Both the position numbers and the translations under genes were made by a program. Shown here in pieces: positions 6,622 through 9,691 of a stretch of 9,691 nucleotides of DNA; positions within the stretch are counted from its first letter, which is position 1, and each line of letters begins with the position of its first letter. The DNA is taken from positions 1 to 9,691 of the forward strand of contig JALQVK010000117.1 of assembly GCA_023260375.1 (NCBI GenBank), written 5' to 3'. This DNA is from Rhodoluna sp. GTDB taxonomy: Bacteria > Actinomycetota > Actinomycetes > Actinomycetales > Microbacteriaceae. The notes below the pieces were generated by a model. The model saw only the letters and a list, made by a program, of their open reading frames with translations, did no database searches and was not told the DNA's origin.

Positions 6622-7752
6622 GTGGCCATTCCGTACGGTCGCCATTCCATCAACCAGGACGACATCGATGCAGTTGTCGAAGTTCTAAAAGGTGACTGGC
6701 TTACCACCGGACCGAATGTCACAAAATTCGAAGCCGAGATTGCCAAACGTTCCGGCACTCAAGACGCAGTAGTAGTTTCGAATGGAACCGCAGCACTTCA
6801 CGCCGCTTACCGCGCCGCGGGCATCAAGGCTGGCGACGAAGTCATCACCACCCCAATGACCTTTGCTGCTACCGCAGCAGCTGCCATGGCCGAGGGCGCC
6901 AAGATTGTCTTCGCCGACATCGACTCAGACACCGGAAACATTTCGGTTGAGTCGGTTGCCAGCCTAATCACACCGCGCACCAAGGTAATCGCCGGTGTCG
7001 ACTACGCCGGTCACCCAATTGATATCGACGAGTTGAAGAAGCTCGCCCACGACAACGGTGCACTGCTGGTTGAAGATGGAGCTCACTCGATTGGCTCGAC
7101 CTATAAGGGTCGTCCGGTCGGAGAAGACGCCGACCTCACAACTTTCTCGTTCTTCCCAACCAAGAACATGACCACCGGCGAAGGCGGTGCCGTGGTTTCG
7201 CCTCGCGCCGATCTGCTGGACCGAGCACGCAAGTTCCGCATGCACGGACTGGTTCGCGACAAGGCAATTCAGCGTTACCCGAACGAGGGCGACTGGCACC
7301 AGGAGATTCACGAGGTTGGACTCAACTACCGTCTGCCAGACATTCTTTGTGCCCTCGGTTCATCGCAGCTTGAGCGCCTGGACACTTTCAAGGCGAAGCG
7401 TCGCCACATCTTTGAGGCTTACCAGGCAGCATTCGCCGACCTCGATGGCGTGATCCTTCCAACCAAGCGCGACTACGTTGACCCGATCTGGCACCTTTAC
7501 CCAATTCGTGTCCCAGCCGGTGAGCGCAAGCGCATCTTCGATTACATGCGAGCCAACGGTGTGATTGTTCAGGTGAACTACATTCCGGTTTACTGGCACC
7601 CAGCCTTTGAAGACCTCGGCTACAAGCGCGGCCTCGCACCAGTTTCTGAAGAGTATTACCGTGGTGAGATTTCGCTACCGATGTATGCCGATCTCAGTGA
7701 AGCTGATTTAGCGCGCGTCATTGAAGTATTCCGCGAAGCCGTCCTGGCCTAA
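6622..7752 (+). CDS. pseC: UDP-4-amino-4,6-dideoxy-N-acetyl-beta-L-altrosamine transaminase (PseC)
   Basis: A 376-residue PLP-dependent aminotransferase of the DegT/DnrJ/EryC1/StrS family; it aminates C4 of the PseB product using glutamate as donor. Visible: PYGRHSINQDDIDAV at the N-terminus, SNGTAALH (53-60) and PMTFAAT (78-84) around the cofactor phosphate and ring, EDGAHSIGSTYKG (151-163), and the Schiff-base lysine Lys181 in FSFFPTKNMTTGEGG, followed by RMHGL, LNYRLPD, and VNYIPVYWHPAF near the C-terminus as in PseC. The start is GTG 6622, five bases after the pseB stop; GAAGAGG (6605-6611, spacer 10) is the only Shine-Dalgarno. An upstream in-frame ATG at 6571 would add 17 residues inside pseB and removes the normal family N-terminus. 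Its stop abuts the stop of convergent pseH (TAATTA, 7750-7755). Confidence 0.92.
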   Translation: MAIPYGRHSINQDDIDAVVEVLKGDWLTTGPNVTKFEAEIAKRSGTQDAVVVSNGTAALHAAYRAAGIKAGDEVITTPMTFAATAAAAMAEGAKIVFADIDSDTGNISVESVASLITPRTKVIAGVDYAGHPIDIDELKKLAHDNGALLVEDGAHSIGSTYKGRPVGEDADLTTFSFFPTKNMTTGEGGAVVSPRADLLDRARKFRMHGLVRDKAIQRYPNEGDWHQEIHEVGLNYRLPDILCALGSSQLERLDTFKAKRRHIFEAYQAAFADLDGVILPTKRDYVDPIWHLYPIRVPAGERKRIFDYMRANGVIVQVNYIPVYWHPAFEDLGYKRGLAPVSEEYYRGEISLPMYADLSEADLARVIEVFREAVLA

Positions 7753-8205
7753 TTAGAGGTATTTCACCAGTGACAGCACTTCGCCGTCTGACGTGATTTC
7801 GTAACCGCTCTTTTTGAAGATGGCAATTGATGCCGGGTTCGTAGCTTTGATTTGAGCCAGAATTCGGTTCAGTCCCAGCTCCTCTTTGGCCCAAGTCGCG
7901 GCCAATTCCAAAAGCAGACCACCAACACCTTGCCCACGCTTTTCTGGGCTGACCGTGATCGAGATTTCGGCGGTGTCGCCGATGTCGTCGAAGCGAACTG
8001 TTCCAAACGATTCTTCACCGTTTGAGGCAACCAAAAGGTGTCTGGCCGGGTTGGCGAGAACCGATTCGAACCACCGAACGTGGTCTTCCCAGGCCACAGG
8101 CTCGGAAACCAGGCTCATCGCAACCGTGGTTGGGTCGTTTCGCCATTCGAAGAGCTGGCGACAATCATCCTGTGATGCCAAACGCAACGCAATAGAATTA
8201 GCCAA
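7753..8205 (-). CDS. pseH: GNAT N-acetyltransferase, probable UDP-4-amino-sugar acetyltransferase (PseH)
   Basis: A 150-residue GNAT-fold enzyme that would acetylate the 4-amino group of the PseC product with acetyl-CoA. Visible: the N-terminal LRLASQDD strand and WRNDP (21-25), the DHVRWFESVL segment (41-50), GTVRFDD (68-74), AEISITVSPEKRGQGVGG (79-96) with the acetyl-CoA pyrophosphate loop RGQGVGG at 90-96, and ATNPASIAIFKKSGY (121-135). WRND and H..WF are shared with PseH and SpsD. TTG 8205 is chosen because GAGG (8211-8214) is 5 nt upstream, the same layout as pseF; the in-frame GTG 8211 begins within that GAGG and would add two residues. It stands alone on the minus strand between convergent pseC and divergent pseI. 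Assignment as PseH rests on family plus context. Confidence 0.85.
   Translation of the reverse strand: MANSIALRLASQDDCRQLFEWRNDPTTVAMSLVSEPVAWEDHVRWFESVLANPARHLLVASNGEESFGTVRFDDIGDTAEISITVSPEKRGQGVGGLLLELAATWAKEELGLNRILAQIKATNPASIAIFKKSGYEITSDGEVLSLVKYL
8193..8198 (+). promoter_or_regulatory. Possible -10 (TAGAAT) for pseI inside the start of pseH
   Basis: TAGAAT fits TANNNT and would start transcription near 8205, leaving a leader of about 24 nt with the pseI ribosome binding site. Only 17-23 bp separate pseH and pseI, so the pseI promoter must lie within pseH coding sequence. No clear -35 is seen. Confidence 0.28.
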
Positions 8206-8210
8206 GGTCA

Positions 8211-8214
8211 CCTC
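8211..8214 (-). promoter_or_regulatory. Ribosome binding site GAGG deciding the pseH start
   Basis: GAGG with TGACC spacer (5 nt) before TTG 8205. The alternative GTG 8211 shares a base with this motif. The pattern GAGGTG-N-CC-start is nearly the same as that before pseF. Confidence 0.5.
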
Positions 8215-8218
8215 AATA

Positions 8219-8224
8219 AAAGGA
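8219..8224 (+). promoter_or_regulatory. Ribosome binding site AAAGGA of pseI
   Basis: AAAGGA ends 4 nt before ATG 8229; the spacer is ACAT. It is the most standard Shine-Dalgarno in the window. Confidence 0.6.
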
Positions 8225-8228
8225 ACAT

Positions 8229-9269
8229 ATGAGCCCCAAGTCTAACGCCGACAGCGGAAAACCATTCATCATCGCTGAGATTTCCGGCAACCACAATGGC
8301 GACCTTGAACGTGGCCTAGAGATCGTTCGCGCAGCCGCTGCAGCCGGAGCCAGCGCAGTCAAGATCCAGACCTACACCGCCGACACCATCACCCTGCCGG
8401 TCAGCACCCCAGCCTTCAAAGTGAGCGAAGGCCACGAACTTTGGGGCAACAAAACCCTTTACGAACTTTACGAAGAAGCGCACACCCCGTGGGAGTGGCA
8501 CAAGCCAATCTTTGACCTCGCCAAAGAGCTCGGCATGCAGGCGTTCAGTACCCCGTTCGACGAAACTGCCGTTGACTTCCTGGAGTCGCTAGATGTTCCG
8601 CTTTACAAGATTGCTTCTCTAGAAATCGTTGACCTTCCGCTTATCAAGCAGGTTGCTCAGACCGGTAAGCCAATGATTCTCTCGGTTGGTACCGCTTCGA
8701 TCGGTGAAGTTGCCGATGCTGTTGAGGCAGCCCGCGACGGCGGTTGCACCGATCTAACCCTGCTTGCCTGCACCAGTTCTTACCCAGCTAAGCCTGAAGA
8801 TGCGAACCTGCTTCGAATCCCTGCGCTTGCCGAAATCTTCAACGTCAAGGTTGGCCTTTCGGACCACACCCTCGGTATTGGAGTATCGGTTGCCGCCGTT
8901 GCTCTTGGCGCAACCGTAATTGAGAAGCACGTAACTCTGCGCCGTGCCGATGGCGGAGTTGACTCTGCGTTTTCGCTCGAGCCAGAAGAACTTAAGGCGC
9001 TCGTCGACGAATGTAACGCAGCCTATGTTGCTCGTGGCTCGGCACACGTCTGGACCACCAAGGCTGAAACCGAATCGCTACGCCTACGTCCTTCGCTTTA
9101 CGTAACCAAGGCGGTCAAGGCTGGCGAACTGATCTCACACGAGAACGTTCGCTCGGTTCGCCCTGCCGGTGGTCTGCCTCCGAAGGATCTACCGCTGGTG
9201 ATTGGTCGCCACTTCTCCCAGGACGCCGAAATCGGCACGCCTGTGGAGTGGTCACTTATTAATGACTAA
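8229..9269 (+). CDS. pseI: Pseudaminic acid synthase (PseI)
   Basis: A 346-residue NeuB-family synthase that condenses 2,4-diacetamido-2,4,6-trideoxy-L-altrose with phosphoenolpyruvate to give pseudaminic acid. The TIM-barrel domain (about 10-270) shows AEISGNHNG (16-24), KIQTYTADT (45-53), TPWEWH (86-91, characteristic of PseI), FSTPFDE (106-112), YKIAS (126-130), CTSSYPA (181-187), and the metal-binding histidines His213 in GLSDHTLG and His234 in EKHVTL, followed by DGGVDSAFSLEPEE (241-254). The C-terminal SAF (antifreeze-like) domain covers about 287-346, with SLYV (289-292), ENVRSVRP and GTPVEW. Length equals known PseI. ATG 8229 has AAAGGA 4 nt upstream. The stop overlaps the next gene's ATG by 8 nt, so the acyltransferase is probably coupled to it. 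NeuB and LegI are the alternatives, but TPWEWH and the pse neighbours favour PseI. Confidence 0.94.
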   Translation: MSPKSNADSGKPFIIAEISGNHNGDLERGLEIVRAAAAAGASAVKIQTYTADTITLPVSTPAFKVSEGHELWGNKTLYELYEEAHTPWEWHKPIFDLAKELGMQAFSTPFDETAVDFLESLDVPLYKIASLEIVDLPLIKQVAQTGKPMILSVGTASIGEVADAVEAARDGGCTDLTLLACTSSYPAKPEDANLLRIPALAEIFNVKVGLSDHTLGIGVSVAAVALGATVIEKHVTLRRADGGVDSAFSLEPEELKALVDECNAAYVARGSAHVWTTKAETESLRLRPSLYVTKAVKAGELISHENVRSVRPAGGLPPKDLPLVIGRHFSQDAEIGTPVEWSLIND

Positions 9270-9691
9270 GCGGGTCGTCAGACCAGACATCCAGTTCCTC
9301 AGGATGGTCGCGGTCCTGATGGTCACCCTGTTTCACTTCTGGCCAACTCGCCTGCCCGGCGGCTTTGCTGGCGTCGATGTCTTTTTTGTAATTTCCGGTT
9401 ACCTAATTTCCAGCAGCCTCATCAAGGCGATTCAGAGCGAAGGCGGCCTGAAGCTCGCAAAATTCTGGGCTGGCCGTGTGCGCCGATTGTTACCGGCAGC
9501 CATCGTGGTTTCTACCCTCGCGTTCATTGCACTTTTTGTTTTTGTGAACCCAGCCCAGCGCATCTCCTCGATTCAGCACTTCATTCCGAGCTTCCTCTAC
9601 TACGAGAACATCCAACTGCAGTTTGACTCGGTCGACTACTTCGCCGACCCAAACCCGAGCATCTACCAGCACTACTGGAGCCTCTCGGTTG
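9262..9691 (+). CDS. Acyltransferase 3 family (OafA-like) membrane protein, 5' part (3' end outside window)
   Basis: An open frame of 143 codons runs off the window. It starts MTKRVVRPDIQFLRMVAV, then LMVTLFHFWPTRLPGGFAGVD and FFVISGYLISSSL, the classic beginning of integral-membrane acyltransferase-3 proteins that O-acetylate surface glycans. The R-X10-H catalytic motif is present as Arg14 and His25. A basic loop WAGRVRRLLPA, a second membrane helix (IVVSTLAFIALFVFV) and the conserved HYWSLSV at the window end follow. ATG 9262 overlaps the pseI stop (ATGACTAA); a GGAG at 9245-9248 is 13 nt upstream, farther than usual, so translational coupling to pseI probably helps. A complete family member has about 10 membrane helices (350-400 residues), sometimes with an SGNH hydrolase domain; which applies here is not visible. 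Its place suggests O-acylation of the pseudaminic-acid-bearing glycan, which is inference. Confidence 0.88.
   Translation, partial: MTKRVVRPDIQFLRMVAVLMVTLFHFWPTRLPGGFAGVDVFFVISGYLISSSLIKAIQSEGGLKLAKFWAGRVRRLLPAAIVVSTLAFIALFVFVNPAQRISSIQHFIPSFLYYENIQLQFDSVDYFADPNPSIYQHYWSLSV

Noticed and set aside
6964..7311. 115-codon open frame on - strand, antisense to pseC
   Set aside because: Composition and position are those of a shadow of the pseC reading frame; no Shine-Dalgarno or family motif.
7749..7756. CTAATTAG palindrome at the pseC/pseH junction as an operator
   Set aside because: Two back-to-back TAA stops create TAATTA by themselves; only one further base pair is added.
8229..9269. N-acetylneuraminate synthase (NeuB) annotation
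   Set aside because: No NeuC epimerase nearby; PseI-specific TPWEWH and complete pse neighbours fit pseudaminic acid better.
1..9691. CRISPR arrays, insertion sequences, tRNA/rRNA genes, defence or toxin-antitoxin systems
   Set aside because: No regular repeat-spacer pattern, transposase, tRNA-like cloverleaf or toxin/antitoxin-like pair was seen; nearly all bases are explained by the ten genes.

Overview
The window looks like ordinary chromosome from a compact-genome, high-GC-group Gram-positive bacterium of roughly 50-55% GC judged by eye. I infer an actinobacterium, possibly a freshwater Microbacteriaceae (Rhodoluna/Aquiluna-like). The reasons are very tight gene packing, frequent GTG/TTG starts, TANNNT -10 elements placed to give leaderless mRNAs, and an actinobacterial-looking ALDH-SDR pair. 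This taxonomic reading is inference; no rRNA or tRNA gene is present to confirm it. There is no stretch above 300 bases without a gene, and no tRNA, rRNA, IS element, CRISPR array or long repeat was seen.

Left part (1-3840): the C-terminal end of an MFS transporter (+), cut by the window edge; a secreted CotH-kinase-family protein (-) whose stop codon overlaps the transporter's stop; then, divergently, a two-gene unit of an aldehyde dehydrogenase and a short-chain dehydrogenase (+) joined by an ATGA overlap. The divergent 50 bp between the CotH gene and the aldehyde dehydrogenase carries two back-to-back -10 elements, each 6 nt from its ATG.

Right part (3841-9691): a complete six-enzyme set for CMP-pseudaminic acid (a nine-carbon nonulosonic, sialic-acid-like sugar), split into strand-alternating blocks: pseG and pseF (-), pseB and pseC (+), pseH (-), pseI (+). 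The biochemical order is UDP-GlcNAc -> PseB (4,6-dehydration with C5 inversion) -> PseC (4-amination) -> PseH (4-N-acetylation) -> PseG (UDP removal) -> PseI (condensation with phosphoenolpyruvate) -> PseF (CMP activation). The cytidylyltransferase belongs to the SpsF family, not to the NeuA-like family of the Campylobacter/Helicobacter enzyme. The start of an integral membrane acyltransferase-3 gene overlaps the end of pseI, which suggests O-acylation of a surface glycan. No glycosyltransferase or flagellar gene lies inside the window, so the polymer or protein carrying the sugar is unknown.

The most notable structural features are three convergent gene pairs that touch or overlap at their stop codons with no room for a separate terminator, and the strand-shuffled layout of a pathway usually found in co-directional operons.
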